Origin: Bacteroidales bacterium
GTDB taxonomy: Bacteria; Bacteroidota; Bacteroidia; Bacteroidales; FEN-979
Reading direction: 5' to 3'
Assembly: GCA_014860625.1 (NCBI GenBank)
Contig: JACZJJ010000159.1
Span: forward strand, 1-48,914
DNA: 48,914 nucleotides
Below, in pieces: positions 26,383 to 34,073 of the stretch (positions are counted from its first letter, which is position 1; each line of letters starts with the position of its first letter). The translations under genes were made by a program, and so were the position numbers. A model generated the notes under the pieces. That model was not told the origin of the DNA. It made no database searches and worked only from the letters and a program-made list of their open reading frames with translations.

Positions 26383-27654
26383 ATGTATCGGATACTCGTC
26401 ATCTGTTGTTTTCTTCTGTTCATCTCGGGTTGTACCCCGGAAAAGCCTTTCTCTGTAAGGGCTCCATCATCTGCTCGTGGTGCTTCATACCATGGAGAAA
26501 TGGCACGGAGTTTTCATCCCCTGAGTGCTTTTACCATTCCTAAAACCATTCCTATAACAAGACTGAGTCCGATTTACGAGCCTGCCCTCGTCGGATATTT
26601 TTCCAAACAACTCGTCAGAAGAAATCCGGACATCCTGTTTCCGATTATTAAGCTGAAAGGTCAATATCCCGACCTGGATCTAAACGAACCCATCAACGAG
26701 CAGTTCCTGCTATCATTGATAAAGACCAATTCCTTCCCATCCATGATCACACTCAGTCAGGAGAGATATTTCCACCTTCAACTGGACAACGACATTTTCA
26801 ATTACACGGACAGGTACTACACCAACGGCATCCGGTTAACTCTGATCACACCCTGGTTAAGCCGGAATCCGTTGAGCAGGTTACTGATCCCTTACTGGAA
26901 CCGGGGTATAAACTACTACGGATTATCCCTTGTCCAGGATATGTATACGCCCTCAACAACAAAGACCGGAGGCATCCTCGAAGGAGACCGGCCTTATGCA
27001 GCATACCTGTATGTCGGCAGCACCAAGATCACCAATGATGACATCAGCCACTTACGGCTAACAAGCGAGATCCAGATCGGAATTATCGGACCCTCCTCAT
27101 TTGGAGAGTATGTTCAACGAACATTTCACAATGCAGTTCCAACCAACAATGAACCATTGGGATGGGAATTCCAGATACAGGATGACCTTTTGCTAAATTA
27201 TTACGCCCGGCTGGAAAAGGGAATCGCAGCCTTTCCCGGACTTGATTTCCTGGTCCATGGGTCTGGCAGCATCGGCACTGTTTACACAAACATTGGGGGT
27301 GGCTTCTATATCAGATCGGGTTGGTTTAACCCCTATTTTTCGAATCTCTTCTTCTCAAAACAATCTCTGAACAGATCACGCCACGCCAGGAATGTCCAGC
27401 TCTATTTCTTTGCTGACATTACAGGTAAAGTCATAGGTTATGATGCGACCTTACAGGGAGGAATGTTTAACCGAACCAGCGCCTATACAATACCCGGGGA
27501 AGATATTGAACGCTTTATGTTTACCGGATCTGCCGGATTCGTTCTCTCATACGGAGGGATACAGCTAAAGGGTGAACAATTTTTGCTCAGTCCCGAATTC
27601 AAAAATGGATGGTGGCATAAGTGGTTAAGTATTGGTTTGACCTTTAGTTTCTAG
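26383..27654 (+). CDS. LpxR-like lipid A deacylase (DUF2219), predicted lipoprotein
   Basis: Outer-membrane beta-barrel of the LpxR family; Salmonella LpxR removes the 3'-acyloxyacyl group from lipid A. The 423-residue protein shows the diagnostic LQLDNDIFNYTDRYYTNG (about 130-147, the Asn-Asp and TDRYYTNG motif) and GDRPYAAYLYVG. A later IGPSSFGEYVQRTFHN segment places the conserved His. Unlike Salmonella LpxR, the N-terminus is a lipoprotein signal (LVICCFLLFISGC, Cys at about residue 17) followed by some 110 residues before the barrel motifs. ATG 26383 is chosen because the longer alternative starts inside the -7 box. The gene ends 62 bases before dnaB. Confidence 0.82.
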   Translation: MYRILVICCFLLFISGCTPEKPFSVRAPSSARGASYHGEMARSFHPLSAFTIPKTIPITRLSPIYEPALVGYFSKQLVRRNPDILFPIIKLKGQYPDLDLNEPINEQFLLSLIKTNSFPSMITLSQERYFHLQLDNDIFNYTDRYYTNGIRLTLITPWLSRNPLSRLLIPYWNRGINYYGLSLVQDMYTPSTTKTGGILEGDRPYAAYLYVGSTKITNDDISHLRLTSEIQIGIIGPSSFGEYVQRTFHNAVPTNNEPLGWEFQIQDDLLLNYYARLEKGIAAFPGLDFLVHGSGSIGTVYTNIGGGFYIRSGWFNPYFSNLFFSKQSLNRSRHARNVQLYFFADITGKVIGYDATLQGGMFNRTSAYTIPGEDIERFMFTGSAGFVLSYGGIQLKGEQFLLSPEFKNGWWHKWLSIGLTFSF

Positions 27655-27704
27655 TGTTGAAAACTTTAATGGACAAATTTCGAAGAAATCTCTCTTGGAA
27701 GTTT

Positions 27705-27712
27705 TACTTTTG
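27705..27712 (+). promoter_or_regulatory. -7 box (TACTTTTG) of dnaB
   Basis: Exact TAnnTTTG match with only 4 bases to the dnaB ATG. A leaderless mRNA is implied. Confidence 0.65.
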
Positions 27713-27716
27713 ACCA

Positions 27717-29300
27717 ATGGAAGAGTTGAAAAATGAGAGCCCTGATACACTGGGTCAGGATAAAAAACAACTGCAGGAATCTCAGCGTATAACAAGGAAA
27801 CGGACACAGAAAAGCCCGGTTTCAGAATTATTCCTTGAGCATGGGAAAGTACCCCCACAAGCAGTAGACCTTGAGGAAGCCGTTTTAGGGGCAATGATGC
27901 TGGAGAAAGATCCACTTACTGAAGTCATCGAAATTCTGAAACCGGAGATCTTCTACAAAGAGGCACACCAGATTATTTTCAAAGCCATCCTGAAACTCTT
28001 TGCGAGCACAGAACCTGTTGATATACTTACGGTTACGGAATCTCTTCGGAAGACAGGAGAGCTGGATCTCGTTGGCGGGCCTTACTATATTACAATGTTG
28101 ACAAACCGGGTAGCCTCTGCTGCCAATATTGAATATCATGCCCATATCCTGCTGCAGAAATACATCCAGCGGGAGCTAATTCACATCTCTTCCGAAATTA
28201 TCAAAGAGGCCTACGAAGATACCACCGACGTATTTGAACTACTTGACAAAGCAGAAAACAACCTGTTTTATATCAGTGAAAACAGCTTGCGACGTACATA
28301 CAGATCCATGCAATCGCTCATGAAAGAAGCGATCCAGGAGATTGCAGCGGGTCAGAAGCATGAAGGCCATCTGCGGGGTGTGGGATCGGGTTTTACGGAA
28401 CTCGACCGCGTAACGGGAGGCTGGCAGCGCTCGGATCTGGTCATTCTCGCTTCACGTCCAGGTATGGGAAAAACGGCATTCGCCCTAACAATGGCAAGAA
28501 ATGCAGCAGTTAACTTCAATAAGCCTGTGGCTGTCTTTTCGCTTGAGATGTCTGCCGTTCAGCTCGTCACACGTCTGATTGCCAGTGAAACAGGCATCCC
28601 GGCAGAAAAACTGAAAAAAGGCACGCTTGATACGGATGAATGGAACCTGCTGAACAGCAGGGTCAGCCAGTTGATCGATGCTCCATTATATATTGATGAT
28701 ACACCTGCCCTGACCATCTTCGAACTTCGGGCAAAAAGCCGCCGGTTGAGGCAACAGCATAACATTGAGATGATTATCCTCGACTATATGCAGTTGATGC
28801 AGGGCGGAGCGGAACACCGAGGGAACCGTGAGCAGGAGATCAGCAGTATTTCCAGGTCGTTGAAAGCACTGGCTAAAGAGTTAAATGTTCCCATTATTGC
28901 TCTTTCACAGTTAAGCCGGGAAGTTGAAAAAAGAGGGGGCACAAAGAAGCCGATTCTCTCCGACCTTAGGGAGTCAGGTTCAATTGAGCAGGATGCAGAC
29001 ATGGTTATGTTCATTTACCGTCCCGAGTATTATAAGATCGATGTGGATGAACAGGGCGACTCAACAAGCGGCCTGGCAGAGATTGGCATCGCCAAAAACC
29101 GGAGTGGCCCTACCAAAGACATCAAGCTGCGCTTCGTTGCCAAGTATGCGAAATTCATGGATTACGAGGAGGATTACGCATTTGCCGATACTATTTCCCC
29201 GAACGATTCGTTTGATGGAAAAGTAAGGACCCGCAATGTCATGTCCAGAATGGATGAAATTGACCATGAAGAGAGCCCACCAAATGACATCCCGTTTTAA
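27717..29300 (+). CDS. dnaB: Replicative DNA helicase DnaB
   Basis: Hexameric 5'-3' helicase that unwinds the replication fork and recruits primase. The 527 residues carry the N-terminal primase-interaction domain (GKVPPQAVDLEEAVLGAMMLEKD, about residues 43-150), a linker, and the RecA-like motor with Walker A SRPGMGKTAFALTMARNAA, the FSLEMSA segment, Walker B MIILDYMQLMQGG, PIIALSQLSREVEKR and DLRESGSIEQDADMVMF. There is no intein. The first 40 residues form a charged extension. The ATG is close to the -7 box, and no later Met precedes the first domain. The next gene overlaps its 3' end. Confidence 0.96.
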   Translation: MEELKNESPDTLGQDKKQLQESQRITRKRTQKSPVSELFLEHGKVPPQAVDLEEAVLGAMMLEKDPLTEVIEILKPEIFYKEAHQIIFKAILKLFASTEPVDILTVTESLRKTGELDLVGGPYYITMLTNRVASAANIEYHAHILLQKYIQRELIHISSEIIKEAYEDTTDVFELLDKAENNLFYISENSLRRTYRSMQSLMKEAIQEIAAGQKHEGHLRGVGSGFTELDRVTGGWQRSDLVILASRPGMGKTAFALTMARNAAVNFNKPVAVFSLEMSAVQLVTRLIASETGIPAEKLKKGTLDTDEWNLLNSRVSQLIDAPLYIDDTPALTIFELRAKSRRLRQQHNIEMIILDYMQLMQGGAEHRGNREQEISSISRSLKALAKELNVPIIALSQLSREVEKRGGTKKPILSDLRESGSIEQDADMVMFIYRPEYYKIDVDEQGDSTSGLAEIGIAKNRSGPTKDIKLRFVAKYAKFMDYEEDYAFADTISPNDSFDGKVRTRNVMSRMDEIDHEESPPNDIPF

Positions 29301-30564
29301 TCGCCCAGCAGGCGTACTTTTTCTTTTCTTCCTGCTGGCCTCCCAGTTTACCATGGCACTTCATGTATTGATCCCCATGGATGAGACCCAGAAAAATCAC
29401 ATCAAAGCTTACGGCGTGGCCTATTGGGTTCTGCAGCAGGATATTGAGGTGACCTGGCTGTTGAATTATCGCGGAGGAAGCTTTCTGATTCCTTATGCCC
29501 AGGAGATTGAACAGGAGTGCCAGATAAGGGGAGTTACCTCCCAAGTGATCAGCGATGCCCAGGCGAATGCGATCCTGCTTGAAATTTCTGATCCTCAGAT
29601 TAATATGGAAACCGTCAAACTCCATAAGCCTCCAAGGATAGCAGTCTATTCCCCTAAAAACAAGCAGCCTTGGGACGATGCGGTTACGTTGGTGCTGACG
29701 TATGCAGAGATTCCCTATGATATTGTATACGATGAAGAGATCCATGCCGGAGTGCTTCCTCTCTATGACTGGCTGCATCTTCATCACGAAGACTTCACCG
29801 GGCAGTATGGAAAATTCTGGGCCGCATACAAACAGAGTGCCTGGTACCAGGAAGATGTCAAGCTGAATGAAGATTTGTCCTATAAACTTGGATTCACCAA
29901 AGTTTCTCAGATGAAGCTTGGAACAGCGAAACGAATCAGGGACTTCGTAGCCGGTGGCGGATACCTGTTTTCCATGTGTTCGGCTCCCGACAGCTATGAT
30001 GTTGCCCTGGCAGCTGAGGGGATCGACATCTGCGATGTGATGTTCGATGGTGATCCACCGGATCCTCAGGCAAATGACAAACTCAATTATTCAAACTGCT
30101 TTGCGTTTGAAAACTTTACGGTCAGCCTAAATCCCTACGAATACGAGATCTCCTCCATTGATGCCACGGAAAGTCGTCCCCGTTCACTGAACCAATCAAC
30201 CGACCTCTTTACGCTGTTTGATTTTTCCGCTAAATGGGATCCGATACCATCCATGCTGTGTCAGGATCATGAGACCATCATTTACGCATTTATGGGGCAA
30301 ACCACTGCATTTAAAAAGAAATACCTGAAGCCGTCAGTACTTATCATGGGAGAGAATAAAGTATTGGGAGAGGTGCGGTATATCCACGGTGATTTTGGAA
30401 AAGGTACCTGGACATTCCTTGGAGGACACGACCCGGAAGACTACCAGCACCTTGTTGGCGATCCCCCCACTGAACTTAATCTCCATCCCAATTCACCTGG
30501 TTACAGGCTAATCCTCAACAATATTCTGTTCCCGGCTGCCCGGAAGGAAAAGCGTAAGACGTGA
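29284..30564 (+). CDS. Conserved secreted Bacteroidetes protein (often labelled 'asparagine synthetase B')
   Basis: About 426 residues from ATG 29284, which gives a clean signal peptide (MTSRFNRPAGVLFLFFLLAS, cleavage after about TMA). ATGs at 29266, 29254 and 29236 are possible; all overlap dnaB. The body starts with HVLIPMDETQKNHIKAYGVAYW and LLNYRGGSFLIPY. It later has a glutamine-amidotransferase/ThuA-like pattern: RIRDFVAGGGYLFSMCSAPDS, where the Cys sits as in a nucleophile elbow, and GDFGKGTWTFLGGHDPEDYQH. I recall the 'asparagine synthetase B' label for such proteins, but no ATP-PPase or GATase II domain is visible. The C-terminal tail is basic and partly encoded by a heptamer repeat. 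Confidence 0.72.
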   Translation: MTSRFNRPAGVLFLFFLLASQFTMALHVLIPMDETQKNHIKAYGVAYWVLQQDIEVTWLLNYRGGSFLIPYAQEIEQECQIRGVTSQVISDAQANAILLEISDPQINMETVKLHKPPRIAVYSPKNKQPWDDAVTLVLTYAEIPYDIVYDEEIHAGVLPLYDWLHLHHEDFTGQYGKFWAAYKQSAWYQEDVKLNEDLSYKLGFTKVSQMKLGTAKRIRDFVAGGGYLFSMCSAPDSYDVALAAEGIDICDVMFDGDPPDPQANDKLNYSNCFAFENFTVSLNPYEYEISSIDATESRPRSLNQSTDLFTLFDFSAKWDPIPSMLCQDHETIIYAFMGQTTAFKKKYLKPSVLIMGENKVLGEVRYIHGDFGKGTWTFLGGHDPEDYQHLVGDPPTELNLHPNSPGYRLILNNILFPAARKEKRKT

Positions 30565-30593
30565 GATGTAAGAAGTAAGAAGCGAGAAGTGAG
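30552..30593. repeat. Six imperfect tandem heptamers (consensus NNGYRAG)
   Basis: Units GCGTAAG, ACGTGAG, ATGTAAG, AAGTAAG, AAGCGAG and AAGTGAG run head to tail from 30552. They begin inside the last codons of the upstream gene and continue past its stop into the convergent gap. Confidence 0.7.
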
Positions 30594-30673
30594 AGTGTGT
30601 GAGGATGTGTTTTCTTCACTGCGGTGTTAAAGTGAAGAGGGGATGAAGGGATGAGATTGAACTTGCCCGACTT

Positions 30674-30701
30674 CCTACTGCAAACTGCCTGCTGTCTACT
30701 G
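30674..30701. repeat. Four imperfect tandem heptamers ending in CTG
   Basis: CCTACTG, CAAACTG, CCTGCTG and TCTACTG are contiguous and run over the folA stop codon. The junction AAACTGCC is close to the complement of the GGCAGTT unit at 37403-37430, so the arrays may belong to one family. Confidence 0.65.
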
Positions 30702-31190
30702 ACCTTGTATCCGGTCGAAGATAAAATAGGTATAGCCAAAATCATTGATCTCATCAGGAGGGTAGTCGTCTTTTGATACCCTTTCCCAATCCATGAGATT
30801 CAGTTCCGGGAAGAAAGTGTCTCCATCAAAGGATTTATGGACCTTGGTCAGGTACAGCCTATCGGTGATTGGTAAGAATTGCTGATAAATAGATGCTCCT
30901 CCCATCACAAAGTTTTCATCCGAAGGGCGGCATAATGCCATGGCGGCATCAATCGAAGTCACCATCTCTGCGCCTTCAAACAGATCAGCCGGATCATCGG
31001 TAATGACAATATTCCTCCGGTTTGGTAACGGGTGAATGGGAAGTGACTCCCAGGTATTTTTCCCCATGATAACTGTATGACCAGTTGTTAGCCGTTTAAA
31101 GCGTTTCAGATCCTCGGGGATATGCCATAAGAGCTGGTTGTTCTTGCCAATGGCATTATTTTCTGCAACTGCAACGATTAATGAGATCAT
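30696..31190 (-). CDS. folA: Dihydrofolate reductase
   Basis: Reduces dihydrofolate to tetrahydrofolate with NADPH, regenerating the cofactor consumed by ThyA. The 164 residues show the family landmarks: MISLIVAVAENNAIGKNNQLLWHIPEDLKRFKRLT (active-site region with Trp, Pro and the acidic residue in PEDL), VIMGKNTWESLP, NRRNIVITDD, and FVMGGASIYQQFLP. The C-terminal strand ends FGYTYFIFDR. It follows thyA after 11 bases, the common thyA-folA order. It is the last gene of the operon and stops inside a heptamer repeat. Confidence 0.96.
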   Translation of the reverse strand: MISLIVAVAENNAIGKNNQLLWHIPEDLKRFKRLTTGHTVIMGKNTWESLPIHPLPNRRNIVITDDPADLFEGAEMVTSIDAAMALCRPSDENFVMGGASIYQQFLPITDRLYLTKVHKSFDGDTFFPELNLMDWERVSKDDYPPDEINDFGYTYFIFDRIQGQ

Positions 31191-31201
31191 AGGTGGCTGT
31201 T

Positions 31202-31996
31202 TTATACAGATATCTCTCCTTTAATATGTGGATGACACTGGTAATTAATAAGTTCGAAATCGTCAAACGTAAAATCAAAAATTCCGGTTTTTCCCGGATT
31301 TAGCTTCATAGATGGCAGAGGAAATGGCTCCCTGGTCAACTGCAGTTTCACTTGTTCAAGATGGTTCAGATAGATGTGTGCGTCACCCAGGGTGTGAATA
31401 AATTCGCCAGGTTTCAGACCGGTAGACTGGGCCATCATTATCAAAAGCAATGCATAGGATGTGATGTTGAAAGGAATTCCGAGAAAAATATCACAACTTC
31501 TCTGGTACATCTGGAGCGAAAGTTTGCCTTCTGCCACATAAAACTGAAACAGAAGGTGACATGGCGGCAAAGCCATGTTATCGAGCTCTCCGACATTCCA
31601 TGCAGAGACGATATGCCTTCGTGAGTTTGGATTTGTTTTGATCGATTCCACCACCTGGGAGATCTGGTCAATGGGAGAGCCATCTGCTTTCGGCCAGGAC
31701 CTCCACTGGTAGCCGTATACGTGTCCCAGTTCTCCATTCTCATCCGCCCATTCATCCCAAATGGTAACCCGATTGTCATTCAGATACCTGATATTCGTTT
31801 CTCCCTTCAGGAACCACAACAATTCATGAATGATGGAGCGAAGGTGCAATTTTTTTGTTGTTATCATCGGGAAGCCATCATCCAGATCAAACCTCATCTG
31901 ATATCCAAATACACTGATCGTACCTGTTCCGGTGCGGTCGGATTTGGTTACACCATTTTTTAGCACATGATCAAGCAGGTCAAGATACTGTTTCAT
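31202..31996 (-). CDS. thyA: Thymidylate synthase
   Basis: Methylates dUMP to dTMP using methylenetetrahydrofolate. The 264 residues equal the length of E. coli ThyA. Conserved sites are [48 protein letters not shown], the catalytic Cys in [12 protein letters not shown], the [13 protein letters not shown] segment and [15 protein letters not shown] 31996 is chosen over an in-frame TTG at 32005. The start sits 9 bases after the stop of the nucleoside transporter gene, so both are on one mRNA with folA downstream. Confidence 0.97.
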   Translation of the reverse strand: MKQYLDLLDHVLKNGVTKSDRTGTGTISVFGYQMRFDLDDGFPMITTKKLHLRSIIHELLWFLKGETNIRYLNDNRVTIWDEWADENGELGHVYGYQWRSWPKADGSPIDQISQVVESIKTNPNSRRHIVSAWNVGELDNMALPPCHLLFQFYVAEGKLSLQMYQRSCDIFLGIPFNITSYALLLIMMAQSTGLKPGEFIHTLGDAHIYLNHLEQVKLQLTREPFPLPSMKLNPGKTGIFDFTFDDFELINYQCHPHIKGEISV

Positions 31997-32005
31997 CCGC
32001 TTCAA

Positions 32006-33286
32006 TTATAATAACATACCGGCAAGTGTTGCTGAGACATAGGATGCCAGCGTTCCACAAATCATTGCTTTAATCCCAAGCCTGGCCAGGTCGCGACGCC
32101 GATTTGGAGCGAGCTCACCGATCCCTCCGATTTGAATGGCTACCGAGCTGAAATTTGCAAATCCGCATAAGGCGAAACTGGCTATTACAAGAGCTTTGGG
32201 TGAGAGCGATTTGGCAGCTATCATTGGAGCCAGGTCGGTATAAGCAACAAACTCATTGATTACCAGTTTAGTTCCCATCAATGCTCCAACAGTATGTGCT
32301 TCTTTCCATGGAACACCCATTGCCCATGCGAAAATAGAAAAGATTGAGCCGAGAATGTCACTAAGGCGAAAGTCCTGCAAATTCCACCCTATTGCATTCA
32401 AACTCAGTCCAGTCATTGCCACAAGACGGCCAAGCCATCCCAGCAATCCATCAACAAGGGCGATAAGGGCGATCATTCCAATTAACATAGCTATTACATT
32501 GATGCTGATTCGCATTCCGTCGCTTGCTCCATGGGAGATTGCATCCATGAGGTTTGCATGGGTTCTCTTCACTTCCAGCTTCACATGTCCTTTGGTTTCT
32601 GACTCCTGCGTCTCAGGATATACGATTTTTGCGATTACCAACGCTCCGGGAGCTGCCATCAGGCTGGCTGCCAGGAGATAAGGCGCTGGAACCCCCATGG
32701 CAACATAAACAGCCAATACCCCCCCAGCAATGCAGGCCATGCTACCACTCATAGATGCCAGGAGTTCCGACATCGTCATCCCCGAAATGTATGGCCGGAT
32801 TAAGATCTGTGCTTCTACCTGTCCTACAAAAGCACTGGCAACATTAGAGAGAGCTTCACTCCCACTTACTCTCATCACTTTGTAGACTCCTATTGCAATG
32901 ACAGCAACGATCCTCTGCAAAAGTCCTATATGATACCCAATAGCTACCAGCACACAGATAAAAATGATCGTTGGAATCAACGTAAAGACAAAGATGAAAC
33001 TGTTTCCGGGGCCAACCACAGAATTCAACACATCTCCATTTGCTAAAAACCCAAAACAGAAGCGTGCACCTTCCATACTGTAATCCAGGAGCTTCTGGAC
33101 CCCAAAGCCAATTTTTTCAAAAATCAGTTGCCCGATTGGAACTTTTAAAACAAAGATGGCTGTTCCCACCTGAAGAATGATACCAGTAATCACCAGGCGG
33201 TAATTGATGGCTTTTCGGTTATTCGACATCAAAAATGCGATTCCAAAAATCAACACCAATCCAAGTAAACCCGTAAATCTATCCAT
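32006..33286 (-). CDS. Concentrative nucleoside transporter (NupC/CNT family)
   Basis: Imports nucleosides with Na+ or H+ across the inner membrane. The 426 residues show the CNT domain order. An N-terminal helix pair is followed by the gate region (AIGYHIGLLQRIVAVIAIGV). The core then has GSEALSNVASAFVGQVEAQILIRPYI, MSELLASMSGSMACIAGGVL, the C-terminal LVINEFVAYTDLAPM (the NEFVAY motif is diagnostic), and FALCGFANFSSVAIQIGGIG. Lying directly upstream of thyA and folA, it fits a role in pyrimidine nucleoside salvage feeding dTMP supply. This link is inferred from context. Confidence 0.95.
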   Translation of the reverse strand: MDRFTGLLGLVLIFGIAFLMSNNRKAINYRLVITGIILQVGTAIFVLKVPIGQLIFEKIGFGVQKLLDYSMEGARFCFGFLANGDVLNSVVGPGNSFIFVFTLIPTIIFICVLVAIGYHIGLLQRIVAVIAIGVYKVMRVSGSEALSNVASAFVGQVEAQILIRPYISGMTMSELLASMSGSMACIAGGVLAVYVAMGVPAPYLLAASLMAAPGALVIAKIVYPETQESETKGHVKLEVKRTHANLMDAISHGASDGMRISINVIAMLIGMIALIALVDGLLGWLGRLVAMTGLSLNAIGWNLQDFRLSDILGSIFSIFAWAMGVPWKEAHTVGALMGTKLVINEFVAYTDLAPMIAAKSLSPKALVIASFALCGFANFSSVAIQIGGIGELAPNRRRDLARLGIKAMICGTLASYVSATLAGMLL

Positions 33287-33342
33287 GTAGTTTATTCAGG
33301 CATGAAGCATGCGACAATATAGGCTTAATCCCAGGGTTTAGC

Positions 33343-33936
33343 CTAGGTTTCCCGTTTTCTTTTCGTGATTTCGTCCCTAATCTTAGACGCCTTTTCATAC
33401 TCTTCACTCTCAACAGCCTTTTTAAGCAATTGCTGGAGATCCGTGATTGCATAAACAGACAAGTCATCATCCAGGTTGGCGGGAATATCCGGTTCCATCT
33501 TGGTATGAATGGGTTCAGAGGTCTCATCCTCCATGACAATACCAGCTGCCATCATGATGCTTTCATAGGTAAATATTGGACAGTTGAACCGTAATGCCAG
33601 GGCAATGGCATCCGAGGTTCTTGAATCCACCTCCTTCACAGTTTTCCCATCGGAACAATGGAGTACTGCGTAAAAGACCCCTTCACTAAATTTATTGATA
33701 ATCACCTCTGTCACATTGATGTGAAATGTTTCTGCAAACGATTTGAAGAGATCGTGTGTGAGTGGACGAGGTGTTTTGATTTTTTCGATTTCAATAGCGA
33801 TTGCCTGAGCTTCAAAACTGCCAATGATGATAGGCAATCTTCTTTTGCCCTCCTGTTCGCCCAGAATAATCGCATAGGCGCCGCTTTGCGACTGGCTGTA
33901 TGACATACCAATGATCTCAAGCCGGATTTTCTCCAT
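33343..33936 (-). CDS. Bifunctional nuclease (BFN, DUF151) domain protein with UVR motif
   Basis: 197 residues made of a BFN/DUF151 domain (about 1-140) and a C-terminal UvrB/UvrC motif (about 163-193, LQQLLKKAVESEEYEKASKIRDEI). Typical BFN features are YAIILGEQEGKRRLPIIIGSFEAQAIA and DSRTSDAIALALRFNCPIF. Plant and mycobacterial relatives have been reported to cleave DNA and RNA, but in bacteria the role is not firmly known. It is the first gene of the operon running into the nucleoside transporter, thyA and folA (56-base gap). It is divergent from the pyrophosphatase gene. Confidence 0.9.
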   Translation of the reverse strand: MEKIRLEIIGMSYSQSQSGAYAIILGEQEGKRRLPIIIGSFEAQAIAIEIEKIKTPRPLTHDLFKSFAETFHINVTEVIINKFSEGVFYAVLHCSDGKTVKEVDSRTSDAIALALRFNCPIFTYESIMMAAGIVMEDETSEPIHTKMEPDIPANLDDDLSVYAITDLQQLLKKAVESEEYEKASKIRDEITKRKRET

Positions 33937-33958
33937 TCCCTCCCTAGTTTCTCTTACA

Positions 33959-33966
33959 CAAACCTA
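33959..33966 (-). promoter_or_regulatory. -7 box (TAGGTTTG) of the BFN-nupC-thyA-folA operon
   Basis: Exact TAnnTTTG on the minus strand ending 22 bases before the BFN ATG. Confidence 0.6.
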
Positions 33967-34012
33967 CGTGATTTTTATCAATCAGGCAAACAACTGTGGA
34001 AAATTTCTGCTC

Positions 34013-34038
34013 TATTTTTGAAAAAAATCTTATTTTTG
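34013..34038 (+). promoter_or_regulatory. Two tandem -7 boxes (TATTTTTG) before the pyrophosphatase
   Basis: Identical TATTTTTG octamers at 34013-34020 and 34031-34038, 18 bases apart, both exact TAnnTTTG. The downstream copy ends 35 bases before the ATG. Two start sites are possible. Confidence 0.6.
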
Positions 34039-34073
34039 CCGGGATTTAAAATATTAAATTTAAATACATTCAT

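Noticed and set aside
26361-26543. Short plus-strand frame 26361-26543 at the start of the LpxR-like gene
   Set aside because: Overlaps the promoter and the lipoprotein signal in another frame; no homology pattern or start signal.
29236-30564. Annotation as asparagine synthetase B
   Set aside because: No N-terminal Cys GATase II domain and no ATP-pyrophosphatase SGGxDS loop; the protein is secreted.
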